A stretch of DNA of 45,176 nt from Gammaproteobacteria bacterium (GTDB lineage: Bacteria; Pseudomonadota; Gammaproteobacteria; Pseudomonadales; Porticoccaceae). Below, one piece after another: positions 18,075 to 27,528 of this stretch. A program made the position numbers and the translations under genes. Under the pieces are notes generated by a model, which searched no databases, was not told the DNA's origin, and worked only from the letters and a program-made list of their open reading frames with translations. The stretch covers positions 1-45,176 of the forward strand of contig QNFP01000005.1 of the NCBI GenBank assembly GCA_003645535.1, in the 5' to 3' direction. Each line of letters begins with the position of its first letter. Position 1 is the first letter of the stretch.

Positions 18075-19418
18075 TTGCTAGAGTTATATATTGGCAAGAT
18101 AAATGGCGTCGTCTGGGGCCCGGTGATGTTGTGCCTGATCCTCGGTACTGGCCTTTGGCTTACCCTGGGCCTGAGATTTTTACCCCTTAGAAAGCTGGTG
18201 TTTGGCTTCAAACAACTAGGTAGAGGAAAGGGTAGGGGTGGGGAAGGTGATATTTCACCTTTTGGTGCGCTAATGACATCACTTTCAGCCACCGTGGGCA
18301 CCGGAAATATTGCTGGTGTAGCCACCGCAATCGGGATAGGTGGGCCGGGCGCACTGTTCTGGATGTGGTGTACTGCTCTTGTTGGCATGGCAACAAAGTA
18401 CGCAGAAGCGGTACTGGCGGTGGAATACCGGGAAACTGATGACAGAGGCCGCAAAGTCGGCGGCCCTATGTACTATATTAAAGAAGGACTTGGTCAACGG
18501 TGGCTATGGCTGGCTACTCTGTTCGCTATTTTTGGTATGTTGGCTGGATTTGGTATAGGCAATACTGTACAGGCCAGTGAAGTTGCCAGAGTTCTGGACT
18601 CTTCTTTTGATATCCCCAAGGCCGTCAGTGGTGGGGTCATGACTATTATGGTTGGTGGCGTGTTGTTGGGTGGGATAAAAGCGATTGCCCGCGTAGCCAC
18701 GAGTCTGGTGCCACTGATGGCGTTTACCTATCTTTGCGGATGTGGTGTCGTTCTAATCGCTCATTTAGGTGAGATCCCTGGCGCTTTGCAACAGATTGTC
18801 ATTAGTGCTTTTACACCAACAGCAGCAGAAGGCGGGTTTGCTGGCGCAGCTGTGCTTGTGGCGATACGCATGGGGGTCGCCAGGGGTATTTTTTCAAATG
18901 AAGCGGGTTTAGGTAGTGCGCCAATAGCCCATGCTGCGGCCAAAACAGATAGCCCTGTGCGGCAGGGCAGCATAGCAATGCTGGGAACTTTCATTGATAC
19001 ACTGATTATTTGCAGCCTCACCGGTCTGACGTTAATAGTCACTAACGTATGGACAGGCGACCAGCACGGAGCCGCGATGACTGCTGCGGCCTTTGCTAGC
19101 GTTATGCCGGAATGGGGTGATAAATTTGTTGCTATTATATTGGCCTTGTTTGCTTTTACTACCATCATTGGCTGGAGTTATTACGGTGAGCGTTGTGCGG
19201 AATTTTTGTTTGGAACAAAAGTAATAGTGCCTTATCGTATACTGTGGACGGCGGTGGTATTTGTTGGAGCAGTAAAGGGGCTTGGTATTGCCTGGCTGAT
19301 TGCGGACACGCTAAATGCCATGATGGCAATTCCGAATCTTATCGCCCTCGTATTGCTTAGCCCCGTGGTTTTTCGTTTAACTCGTGCATGGTTTGCTGAG
19401 CAATCAGCAGAATCGTAA
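18075..19418 (+). CDS. Sodium:alanine symporter family (AGCS) transporter
   Basis: Inner-membrane Na+-coupled importer of alanine, glycine or related amino acids (AlsT/DagA family). The 447-residue protein has about ten hydrophobic segments and the family signature region GGPGALFWMWCTALVGMATKY, preceded by LSATVGTGNIAGVATAI. The conserved IFSNEAGLGSAPIAHAAAKT follows in the middle. TTG 18075 is the likely start, with AGGA about 9 nt upstream. Placement directly after dcyD suggests uptake of a D- or neutral amino acid, but that is inference. Confidence 0.9.
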   Translation: MLELYIGKINGVVWGPVMLCLILGTGLWLTLGLRFLPLRKLVFGFKQLGRGKGRGGEGDISPFGALMTSLSATVGTGNIAGVATAIGIGGPGALFWMWCTALVGMATKYAEAVLAVEYRETDDRGRKVGGPMYYIKEGLGQRWLWLATLFAIFGMLAGFGIGNTVQASEVARVLDSSFDIPKAVSGGVMTIMVGGVLLGGIKAIARVATSLVPLMAFTYLCGCGVVLIAHLGEIPGALQQIVISAFTPTAAEGGFAGAAVLVAIRMGVARGIFSNEAGLGSAPIAHAAAKTDSPVRQGSIAMLGTFIDTLIICSLTGLTLIVTNVWTGDQHGAAMTAAAFASVMPEWGDKFVAIILALFAFTTIIGWSYYGERCAEFLFGTKVIVPYRILWTAVVFVGAVKGLGIAWLIADTLNAMMAIPNLIALVLLSPVVFRLTRAWFAEQSAES

Positions 19419-19450
19419 GGCGCCCAACAGGCGTAGAGTTTAGCGTTGTG

Positions 19451-19540
19451 CTTAGTTGGTGGGAACTTAATTGGTAGGAACTTAGTTGATGGAAACCTGG
19501 TTGGTTGAAACTTAATTAATCAAAAATGGATTGATGGGGG
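19451..19540. repeat. Six degenerate 15-bp tandem repeats
   Basis: Between the AGCS and nucleotidase genes, six consecutive 15-bp units resemble CTTAGTTGGTGGGAA (starts 19451, 19466, 19481, 19496, 19511, 19526). The first three are closest, the last two most diverged. Stop codons in each frame or the wrong phase make it non-coding. It lies directly upstream of the nucleotidase start. Confidence 0.85.
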
Positions 19541-19552
19541 CTGGATTGCATT

Positions 19553-20452
19553 TTGGCAGAAAATATTAGCGACAAGCTTGTTATAGCGATTTCATCCCGA
19601 GTTTTATTCGATCTCAGCGAAAGCCATGACGTGTTTCAAAATCAGGGGCTGGCGGCTTATTCTCAGTATCAAATTGAACATGAAGACGAGCCACTGGAAT
19701 CGGGTGAGGCATTTCCACTGGTACAAAAACTTCTGCGCATCAATGAAGGTTTCGAAACGCCCCGAGTAGAAGTGATTTTACTGTCGAGAAACTCTGCAGA
19801 TACCGGTTTGCGTATATTTAATTCCATCGAGCACCATCGGCTGCACATCACCCGTGCTGCTTTCTGTGGTGGTGACAGCCCTTATCGTTATGTGAGTGCC
19901 TTTGGTTGCCATTTGTTTCTTTCCTCTCATGCTGAGGACGTCAGAAATGCGCTGCGTCATGGCGTTGCGGCAGCGACGTTATTGGCATCGGTGAAATCCA
20001 CAGCGAATGAGAATGAACTGCGCTTTGCGTTTGATGGCGATGCCGTACTATTTTCTGACGAAGCCGAGCGGGTTTTTAAAACCGAAGGGCTGGAAGCATT
20101 TGCCCGCAGTGAAAAGGCCGCTGCTAAAACACCGTTGAGTGGAGGACCGTTCAAAAGTTTTCTTCAGGCCCTGCATCAATTGCAGAGTGAATTCCCACCG
20201 GAAACCGGGCCCATTAGAACGGCACTGGTTACTGCCAGATCCGCGCCCGCTCATGAACGAGTGGTACGTACCTTAAGGGACTGGAATATTCGTATTGATG
20301 AATCCCTGTTTCTCGGCGGCCTCGATAAAAGTGAGTTTCTCAAGGCCTACGGTGCAGATGTTTTTTTTGATGATCAATTACAGCATTGTGAACCGGCAAG
20401 TCAGCAAGTGGCCACGGGGCATGTCCCCCATGGGGTGGCAAACGATGAATAA
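19553..20452 (+). CDS. Cytosolic 5'-nucleotidase (NT5C1-like)
   Basis: Predicted to dephosphorylate nucleoside 5'-monophosphates. The 299-residue protein belongs to the bacterial 5'-nucleotidase family related to animal NT5C1A. It shows VIAISSRVLFDL (a variant of the HAD motif I region), YQIEHEDEPLESGEAFPLV, VILLSRNSADTGLRIFNSIEHH, FDGDAVLFSDEAERVF, TARSAPAHERVVRTLR and DVFFDDQ (late acidic motif). The start is TTG 19553, because conserved sequence begins a few codons later and no ATG is present. The 15-bp repeats end 12 bp before it. Confidence 0.88.
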   Translation: MAENISDKLVIAISSRVLFDLSESHDVFQNQGLAAYSQYQIEHEDEPLESGEAFPLVQKLLRINEGFETPRVEVILLSRNSADTGLRIFNSIEHHRLHITRAAFCGGDSPYRYVSAFGCHLFLSSHAEDVRNALRHGVAAATLLASVKSTANENELRFAFDGDAVLFSDEAERVFKTEGLEAFARSEKAAAKTPLSGGPFKSFLQALHQLQSEFPPETGPIRTALVTARSAPAHERVVRTLRDWNIRIDESLFLGGLDKSEFLKAYGADVFFDDQLQHCEPASQQVATGHVPHGVANDE

Positions 20453-20554
20453 GTTTCGGTCGGTATGAAGAAGTATTTAGATTGGCAACTTTTCCGGTAA
20501 ACGTCTATGCTGCAAAAGAATAGTTGTTTGTATTTTTAGATCGATGTCATCTAG

Positions 20555-21538
<984 letters not shown>

Positions 21539-21735
21539 GAAGCCCCTGAACGGCAAACCGACGGTTATCCTGCTAATCTGTAACTGATCCCACGACCCTT
21601 GACATAAATCCGTACAGGTTTGCGTCATGCATGCGAAGCCGTTAGAGTAGCGCCGTTTTTACTTCGATCTTTACCCTCTTTTACCTTTGATTTTGCTTTT
21701 TGTTCTGCTTTTATTTTGATAAAGGAGCCCAGCCT

Positions 21736-22365
21736 GTGGAAATAGCCTGTCTTGATCTCGAAGGAGTATTAATCCCTGAAATTTGGATAGCTTTCGCTGA
21801 GGAGACCGGCATAGAAGAACTGAGGGCTACTACGCGAGATATTCCTGACTACGATGTCCTTATGCGACAGCGCCTTTCTATACTTGATCAAAATGGGCTG
21901 GGTCTGAACGAAATACAAAAGGTGATTTCGCGGTTAACACCACTCGATGGGGCCGTGGAGTTTGTCGACTGGTTGCGTGAGCGTTTTCAGGTAATTATTT
22001 TATCGGACACCTTTTATGAGTTTTCGCAACCGCTAATGCGACAATTGGGTTTCCCCACATTGCTTTGCCACAAGCTTGAAGTGGATGATAACGGCAAGGT
22101 TATTGACTATCGGCTCCGCCAGGTAAACCCTAAACGCCAGGCAGTGTTAGCGTTAAAAACACTTTACTACCGAATAATTGCTGCTGGTGATTCCTATAAC
22201 GACACTACCATGCTGGCCGAGGCTGATGCAGGTATTCTATTCAGTGCGCCAGATAATGTGATTGCAGAGTTTCCGGAGTTTCCGGCAGTGCATACTTATA
22301 ATGATTTAAAAAAAGCCTTTATAGCTGCTAGTAATCGTGAACTGTCTTTGTCGGGCGAGAATTAA
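21736..22365 (+). CDS. thrH: ThrH, phosphoserine phosphatase / homoserine phosphotransferase
   Basis: HAD-family enzyme first described in Pseudomonas that can dephosphorylate phosphoserine and transfer the phosphate to homoserine. The 209-residue product matches ThrH throughout: EIACLDLEGVLIPEIW with nucleophile D7 (the usual DxD is DLE here, normal for ThrH), TTRDIPDYDVLM, VDWLRERFQVIILSDTFYEF, and AAGDSYNDTTMLAEA. I use GTG 21736, preceded by AAAGGAG at 8 nt; the longer open frame upstream is not conserved. Confidence 0.95.
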   Translation: MEIACLDLEGVLIPEIWIAFAEETGIEELRATTRDIPDYDVLMRQRLSILDQNGLGLNEIQKVISRLTPLDGAVEFVDWLRERFQVIILSDTFYEFSQPLMRQLGFPTLLCHKLEVDDNGKVIDYRLRQVNPKRQAVLALKTLYYRIIAAGDSYNDTTMLAEADAGILFSAPDNVIAEFPEFPAVHTYNDLKKAFIAASNRELSLSGEN

Positions 22366-22392
22366 AAGGCAGCCAAAATAAGCCTCATAGCC

Positions 22393-23796
22393 TCAAGCGG
22401 AAAGCGTATCCATTAGCAGGGCTACTTTGGTAATGGATTCATTGTACTCATCTTCTGTATTCGAATCGGCGACAATGCCACCACCGCCCCAGCAGTGCAA
22501 TTGGCCGGCATTAGCCGCCAGGGTACGAATAGCGATATTGGTGTCCATGCGACCACAGGCACTGATATAGCCGATACTGCCGCAGTAAACAGACCGTTTA
22601 ATTTGCTCGGTTTCGCGAATAATTTCCATAGCACGTTTTTTCGGTGCACCGGTGATAGAACCACCGGGGAAACAACCAGCCAGTAGATCCAATGGAGTTT
22701 TATCTTTTGCTAATGCACCAGTCACCGTGCTGACCAGATGGTGAACATTGGCGAAGCTTTCGAGGTTGAACAACTTAGGTACACGGATTGAACCGGGTTG
22801 GCAATTTTTGCCCAGATCATTTCTTAGCAAATCGACGATCATTAAATTCTCGGCCCGATCTTTCGCGCTGTTCATCAGTGCTATAGCCTTCTCACGGTCT
22901 TCATTGACGGTAAGCCCTCTTGCCGCAGTGCCTTTGATCGGTCGGGTTTCTACCTGACCGCGAGACAGTTTGACAAACCGCTCCGGCGATAACGACAAGA
23001 TGGCTTTATTTTCCCAGGCCATAAAAGCGCTAAATGGTGAGGGTAGAGCAGAGCGAAGTTGCTTGTAAGCAAACCAGGGGTCACCCTCATAAGTAGCTGC
23101 AAAATGCTGAGCGAAATTAACCTGATAACAATCGCCAGCGGCAATGTAATCTTTAATTACTGCGATTTTTCTGGCGTACTCATCTTTGGATATCGAGGCC
23201 TTAAACGCAGAGCTCAGTGCGAAGGTATTCGCGTGTTTATGGTTTGTGATATCTCGCTCTTTGTTTGCCGCCAATGCCAGTCTGTCGAGTATATCTTTTT
23301 GCAATTCGCTACCGCACGCGGGATGGAATACTGTCCAGGCTTTGCTGGCCTGGTGATTTATAATTAGAGCCCAGGTGTAGTAGCCAAGCCGCACATCAGG
23401 TAATTCAGCTAGATCGACTAAAGAATCAGATCTGGACAAACGATCTTGTTGTCCGGCGTTGTATCCGAAATAACCAGCCAGGCCGCCACAAAAAGGTAGA
23501 CCAGGGTTATCAGGTACCGAACCCAATTCCTGTAGAACTTGCTCGGCTATTGCAAAGGGGTTGTCAGTGGATTGCTTTGTCGAGCTGGAATTCCTGCCTT
23601 CACTGGTAATGGTCGTTGTTTGTTTGTGGGTTGTTATGGAGATAAGCGGCGCCGCACTGATAATATCGAAACGACCCTGAAGCGAGCGCGGTTTGCCGCT
23701 GTCGAGCCAGATAGGATCAGGCAAATCACGCACGGCTTCAAATAACGATGTCGTGTTTTGCTGGTAGTGAAAGTCGATAACTGTTACAGCAGACAT
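22393..23796 (-). CDS. pabB: Aminodeoxychorismate synthase component I
   Basis: With the amidotransferase PabA, converts chorismate and glutamine to 4-amino-4-deoxychorismate for folate synthesis. The protein (467 residues from ATG 23796; 481 from GTG 23838) has the chorismate-binding domain in its C-terminal half. It carries RPIKGTAARG, whose lysine marks PabB rather than TrpE/anthranilate synthase, plus NLMIVDLLRNDLG and GGSITGAPKKRAMEII. PabA is not in the window and pabC is distant at 8903-9724. It is convergent with thrH (27 bp apart) and divergent from rraA. Confidence 0.92.
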   Translation of the reverse strand: MSAVTVIDFHYQQNTTSLFEAVRDLPDPIWLDSGKPRSLQGRFDIISAAPLISITTHKQTTTITSEGRNSSSTKQSTDNPFAIAEQVLQELGSVPDNPGLPFCGGLAGYFGYNAGQQDRLSRSDSLVDLAELPDVRLGYYTWALIINHQASKAWTVFHPACGSELQKDILDRLALAANKERDITNHKHANTFALSSAFKASISKDEYARKIAVIKDYIAAGDCYQVNFAQHFAATYEGDPWFAYKQLRSALPSPFSAFMAWENKAILSLSPERFVKLSRGQVETRPIKGTAARGLTVNEDREKAIALMNSAKDRAENLMIVDLLRNDLGKNCQPGSIRVPKLFNLESFANVHHLVSTVTGALAKDKTPLDLLAGCFPGGSITGAPKKRAMEIIRETEQIKRSVYCGSIGYISACGRMDTNIAIRTLAANAGQLHCWGGGGIVADSNTEDEYNESITKVALLMDTLSA

Positions 23797-23889
23797 GGCT
23801 TGAGTGGATTTGTCAGTAGTGATGAAAATGAGTCGCACAGAGTAGTGGCATAGGCATTACAACACAACGACGATAGTCTTCAGGTGGCG

Positions 23890-23895
23890 TATAAT
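23890..23895 (+). promoter_or_regulatory. Candidate -10 element of rraA
   Basis: Perfect TATAAT 65 bp upstream of the rraA ATG in the pabB/rraA divergent region. No recognisable -35 at the right distance. Confidence 0.35.
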
Positions 23896-23959
23896 TCGCG
23901 CAAAACTAATATCCCGATATTCACTAAAAGCTAACCAGCTTTAAGACGATGGAGCCCCT

Positions 23960-24448
23960 ATGACCGATATTACCCCTGATCTGTGCGACGATAACCCTGA
24001 ACTGGTGCGCGTGCTCGAACCTATGTTATCCAATTTTGGCGGTCGAGAAGCTTTCAGCGGTGAAATAGTCACTGTTAAATGCTTTGAAGACAACTCTCTT
24101 GTTAAAGAGAATCTTGCTACTCCCGGCAAAGGCAAAGTTATGGTGGTCGATGGCGGTGGATCGTTAAGAAAGGCTCTGCTAGGCGATATGATTGCTGAAA
24201 GTGCTGTTGAAAATGGCTGGGCCGGCGTGATTATAAATGGCTGTATACGGGATGTCAGCACGGTCTCGAGTCTTGATCTTGGCGTCCAGGCTTTAGCGAC
24301 GATACCGCTAAAAACCGATAAGCGCGGTATTGGCGATTACAACGTGCCCGTCACTTTTGGCGGCGTCACGTTCAAGCCCGGCGAATATGTTTACGCTGAC
24401 AGCAATGGGGTTGTGGTTGCCGAAAAGCCACTCGATTTACCCCTTTGA
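23960..24448 (+). CDS. rraA: RraA, inhibitor of ribonuclease E activity
   Basis: Trimeric ring protein that binds RNase E and lowers its cleavage of many mRNAs; its target is encoded at 1-2085. The 162-residue length matches E. coli RraA (161). Conserved segments are [58 protein letters not shown] and [25 protein letters not shown]. The same fold occurs in aldolases of the RraA-like family, but the length and KCFEDN region fit true RraA. It is convergent with the 24508 paralogue. Confidence 0.94.
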   Translation: MTDITPDLCDDNPELVRVLEPMLSNFGGREAFSGEIVTVKCFEDNSLVKENLATPGKGKVMVVDGGGSLRKALLGDMIAESAVENGWAGVIINGCIRDVSTVSSLDLGVQALATIPLKTDKRGIGDYNVPVTFGGVTFKPGEYVYADSNGVVVAEKPLDLPL

Positions 24449-24507
24449 TAGAAACTAATACGGGCATCTACCATGTGCGCCAATAGTATTCCGTTGATCG
24501 CCGACGC

Positions 24508-25014
24508 CTAAGCCCTGGGATCTGGATATATATCGGCTTTCCGAAAAGCAGTGGCTTGTAGTCTATCATTAATATATTGCTGAAATGTTTCACTATATTG
24601 ATGCTGGCGAAGTTTCCACACCGCTTGAAAGCCAGGATACGAAAAAACATCATCAACCACCCCTTTAAAGCCGATCCATTCAGCGTGATCAAGTTCGCCT
24701 TGCATGTGCTGAAAATGTAACTCACTGAATAGTCGTATAAGTGACGCAACAAGCATGCCGAACCTACCTTGTTCTATAGAGTCAAGCGCCTTATAGTCAA
24801 ACTGCCCTCTGAGAAAAAGGGCTGTCAATTCTCCATTTTGGGCCAGTGAAGATTGTGCTTTTATATATTGGGCAGAAAGTTCGTGGACAGTTTGTATGCG
24901 TGTGGCTCTGGTGTTTTGTCGAACCTGTACCGTCAGATAAAAAATAGAAACAATAACCAGCGTGACGCCAACCAGTTCAGCCATGTTTGATGCTTGCTCC
25001 AGTGATATATCCAT
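24508..25014 (-). CDS. Small one-helix membrane protein, paralogue A of a tandem family
   Basis: I do not recognise a named function. The 168-residue protein has one hydrophobic helix near the N-terminus (about residues 12-32), ending FYLTVQVRQNTRATR, then a soluble, helix-rich, acidic and aromatic cytosolic part. Three neighbours on the other strand share the pattern [I/F]YL-x(2)-Q[I/V]RQNT. I use ATG 25014, preceded by GGAG at 7 nt. The 14 bases GGAGAACAAGTATG covering this ribosome binding site and start are identical to those of paralogue C (25774-25787), which argues for duplication including the translation signals. The frame upstream to 25110 is not conserved. Confidence 0.8.
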   Translation of the reverse strand: MDISLEQASNMAELVGVTLVIVSIFYLTVQVRQNTRATRIQTVHELSAQYIKAQSSLAQNGELTALFLRGQFDYKALDSIEQGRFGMLVASLIRLFSELHFQHMQGELDHAEWIGFKGVVDDVFSYPGFQAVWKLRQHQYSETFQQYINDRLQATAFRKADIYPDPRA

Positions 25015-25225
25015 ACTTGTTCTCCGTGCAGTATTTTTTTGAGGATGCCAGTGATAACGTTGATCTGCAAACAATGAATAAAAGCGTATTGATATATGCT
25101 GCCACAGCACCTACGATAAATAAGACTACACAATGGCAAATAAAACTAAAGACAAGCCCCATGTTAGTAGCCTTAATAAAAAATATTAAGTATGGCGCGG
25201 CATCCGAAAACAGGAAGCTTGCATT
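25015..25225. promoter_or_regulatory. Divergent intergenic region of the paralogue cluster
   Basis: Shared upstream region of paralogues A and B, AT-rich. It contains the perfect dyad CTTAATA-(5 A)-TATTAAG at 25172-25190, 35 bp before paralogue B, which could be an operator or hairpin. Promoters cannot be placed with confidence. Confidence 0.4.
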
Positions 25226-25788
25226 ATGGCAATGACACTACAGGATCTTGGCAATATTGGTGAATTTATTGGAGCCATCGGTGTTGTCATAACACTAATA
25301 TATCTCGCCATGCAGATTCGCCAGAATACCGCTTCAGTGCGTACCGCAGCGGGTATGGATACCGCTAGACAAGTGGCCGCCTGGGTAGACCGTATGGCGG
25401 TCCATCCCGATTTGTGCCGCATTTATAATCTTGCTGCAGAAGATCCTGAATCACTAGAGCCAGAAGAACAAGCTAGATTCGTAGTCTACATCGCCGAAAT
25501 GTTTTTCATCTACGAAGCCCAGTTTCAAATGTATTCACAAAACCATCTGAGTGAGGAAATGTGGGCGCCAAAAAGGAATATTTTACTGGGCTACCTGAAA
25601 AACTCGCTTGTCGAGACCTGGTGGATAAAGCGGTCTCTAACCTTTAGCGAGCCTTTTGTTGCGCATATAGAAAACTGCGTGTTGAGTCGAAGGATACAGA
25701 TTATGTGTATCAGGGTTTTGCGCCCTTATTTAACAAAGAAAGTCCTGCGTCAGTTTCAGCAGATAACAGCCAGGGAGAACAAGTATGA
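25226..25788 (+). pseudogene. Paralogue B of the tandem family, with a one-base frameshift
   Basis: The first 148 codons read MAMTLQDLGNIGEFIGAI, a hydrophobic helix, IYLAMQIRQNTASVRTAAGMD, and a soluble domain closely similar to paralogue C. At the A-run 25671-25674 the frame is lost: as written it continues 251 codons and reads the next gene out of frame. Adding one A there restores EKLRVESKDTDYVYQG and a tail ending SQGEQV with a TGA at 25786-25788. That stop overlaps the ATG of paralogue C as ATGA, and EKLR matches EELR in paralogue C. The repaired length is 187 residues. Real mutation, sequencing error or programmed slippage remain possible. Confidence 0.75.
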
Positions 25789-26336
25789 ACTGGGATGCTA
25801 TTGGAGCCATTGCCGAATTATTGGGTGCAATTGGGGTTATTCTTACCCTGATTTATTTAGCCACGCAAATTCGTCAGAATACCACTTCGGTGCGCACAGC
25901 GGCAGGCATGGATATGTCAAAACAAGCCGCTGCCTGGATAGCTCGCATGGCTGTATCGCCGGAGTTGTCCAGGATTTATAATCTCGCTGCGGAAGACCCT
26001 GATTCATTGACATCCGGGGAGAAAATTCGTTATGTGGCCTATATTACAGAAATATTCCTTCTTTATGAGGGGCAATATGAAATGTATCGGCAAGATCAAA
26101 TAGCGGAATATACATGGGTTCAAAAACGCGACCTTTTGCTGGAGTATTTAAAAAACCCGATAATCGAAGCCTGGTGGCTATCCCGCGAACTGGCATTCAG
26201 TAAACCGTACTTTAAATATCTGGAAGAACTCCGTACCGGCCCCGAACATCTTGGCATCCCTCGCCGACCGCTAGCTGAAATTATTAAAAAGGAAGATCGT
26301 GATAATAATTCATGGGACGAGACTAGAGGAGAATAA
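25785..26336 (+). CDS. Paralogue C of the tandem family, intact
   Basis: Function unknown. This 183-residue protein is the intact reference of the cluster. It has a membrane helix (about residues 6-27) in MNWDAIGAIAELLGAIGVI, the motif IYLATQIRQNTTSVRTAAGMD just after it, and a soluble part with conserved RIYNLAAEDP, FLLYEGQYEMYRQ, EYLKNPIIEAWW and FSKPYFKYLEELR. Paralogue B shares these blocks. The C-terminal 25 residues are highly charged. The start overlaps the repaired stop of B (ATGA) and its stop lies 2 bp before D, so the three plus-strand copies look translationally coupled. Confidence 0.85.
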   Translation: MNWDAIGAIAELLGAIGVILTLIYLATQIRQNTTSVRTAAGMDMSKQAAAWIARMAVSPELSRIYNLAAEDPDSLTSGEKIRYVAYITEIFLLYEGQYEMYRQDQIAEYTWVQKRDLLLEYLKNPIIEAWWLSRELAFSKPYFKYLEELRTGPEHLGIPRRPLAEIIKKEDRDNNSWDETRGE

Positions 26337-26338
26337 CA

Positions 26339-26879
26339 ATGAACTGGGAAGCGATTGGCGCAATTGGTGAGATACTCGGTGCGCTTGCGGTGGTGTTAAC
26401 CCTGGGCTATGTGGCTGTGCAAATTCGCCACACGCGGTTAGAGGCAGCCGATGCGTCGCGACAGGCGCGCGCCGATAATGTGATAGATATCAACATTGCT
26501 ATCGGCCTGAATGAAGATATTTCGCGACTGAATTTTGCAGGCCTCAACTCCAGAAGCTAAGGCAATATATGAAGAAATCGCTTCAGACCTCGATATGAGC
26601 GCCCTCGAATATTATCGTATTGATACGGTTAATGTCGCCTGGATATGGACGCACTGGGGCCAGTGGGCAGCGATTAAAACGCCTGCGGATCTTGCCGAAC
26701 TCAAGCACATTATTAGCCTATGGTATTCCACGCCGCCGATGTCTACTACATGGGAGAAAAGTCCCATTGGTAAAAATCTACTGGACGAGAATTTTGTAAG
26801 CTTTGTTGATGAAATATTGAAAGAAAAAAGAGCAGAAAGTAAAACGGAGGCGAGTAAACAACAGGAAAATAATGATTAA
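26339..26879 (+). pseudogene. Paralogue D of the tandem family, with a one-base frameshift
   Basis: Starts MNWEAIGAIGEILGALAVVL, nearly the same as paralogue C, with the helix followed by GYVAVQIRHTRLEAADA. The frame ends after 73 codons, but a second frame opening at 26535 continues LQASTPEAKAIYEE and on to an acidic/basic C-terminus. Removing one T from the run 26533-26536 joins them into a 179-residue protein, the same size as its relatives. The soluble part is diverged from B and C (WIWTHWGQWAAIK). GAGGAG lies 7 nt before the ATG. Whether the break is genuine cannot be judged here. Confidence 0.75.
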
Positions 26880-27055
26880 CAAAAAAAATAAGAGCAAACT
26901 AAGGAAGTTCAATGTTATGTGGCTAAATTGAAATATCTATCCTATGCTGTAAACGGTAGTCGGCAAAGGGTGTCACTAAGTTTTATTTGTGGCAACCATG
27001 CTGTCTACTTTTCGATCAGGAGGGTTTTAAAAAAATAATACCAGGAGGCTTTACC

Positions 27056-27436
27056 ATGAATATCGTGAAGAAAATTATGCTCGTTGTTATTCCCTTTATA
27101 TCCATTTCAGTTTCTGCTGAAGTCACGCAATTTTCATTGTGTACGTTTAACGATGGAAAGAAAATGGCTGATGTTCAAGCATGGTTGGTGGATTGGAGGA
27201 AACTTGCCAAGAGTGCCGGCAAACAGTACCAATTGAAACTTCTCAATCCGAATGCCGGTGGCGATCAGATACATCCGGGCAGTCAATTTGGAATGCTGGG
27301 TACTACGCCGACGTTAACCACCTATGGGGATGGCTGGGATTGGTGGTACAGCGCTGACGAGGCCAGGAAGTTACGAGAGCGTCTGCAAAGCCTTGCATCG
27401 TGTGGCGCCAATTCTATCTGGGTTTCTACTGACTGA
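27056..27436 (+). CDS. Small secreted protein of unknown function
   Basis: 126 residues. A typical Sec signal peptide MNIVKKIMLVVIPFISISVSA precedes the mature part starting near EVTQF, so it is probably periplasmic. The mature protein is about 105 residues with only two cysteines (in SLCTF and ASCGAN), which could form a disulfide joining the ends. It is rich in Trp, including VQAWLVDWRKL and GDGWDWWYSADEARKLRERL. I do not recognise the family. ATG 27056 is chosen because a full AGGAGG lies 11 nt upstream and the signal peptide starts there. Confidence 0.8.
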   Translation: MNIVKKIMLVVIPFISISVSAEVTQFSLCTFNDGKKMADVQAWLVDWRKLAKSAGKQYQLKLLNPNAGGDQIHPGSQFGMLGTTPTLTTYGDGWDWWYSADEARKLRERLQSLASCGANSIWVSTD

Positions 27437-27528
27437 ACTACTAACATTTGCGCATAAACCGTGTTGCAGAACCAGGGTTTATGCGCTAGCTGTTGTTATT
27501 TCACTGTGAAAAATGATGATTGCTGCCG

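Noticed and set aside
19452-19507. Reading the 15-bp repeats as a pentapeptide-repeat protein (LVGGN-like)
   Set aside because: The frame stops after about 18 codons, has no start and is not in phase with the nucleotidase gene.
19451-19540. CRISPR array
   Set aside because: Units are contiguous 15-bp repeats with no spacers and no cas genes nearby.
24468-24752. Minus-strand frame overlapping paralogue A
   Set aside because: Out-of-frame shadow of the A gene, no ribosome binding site.
25226-25981. A single 251-residue protein
   Set aside because: The last 100 residues are the start of paralogue C in the wrong frame; a frameshift explains it better.
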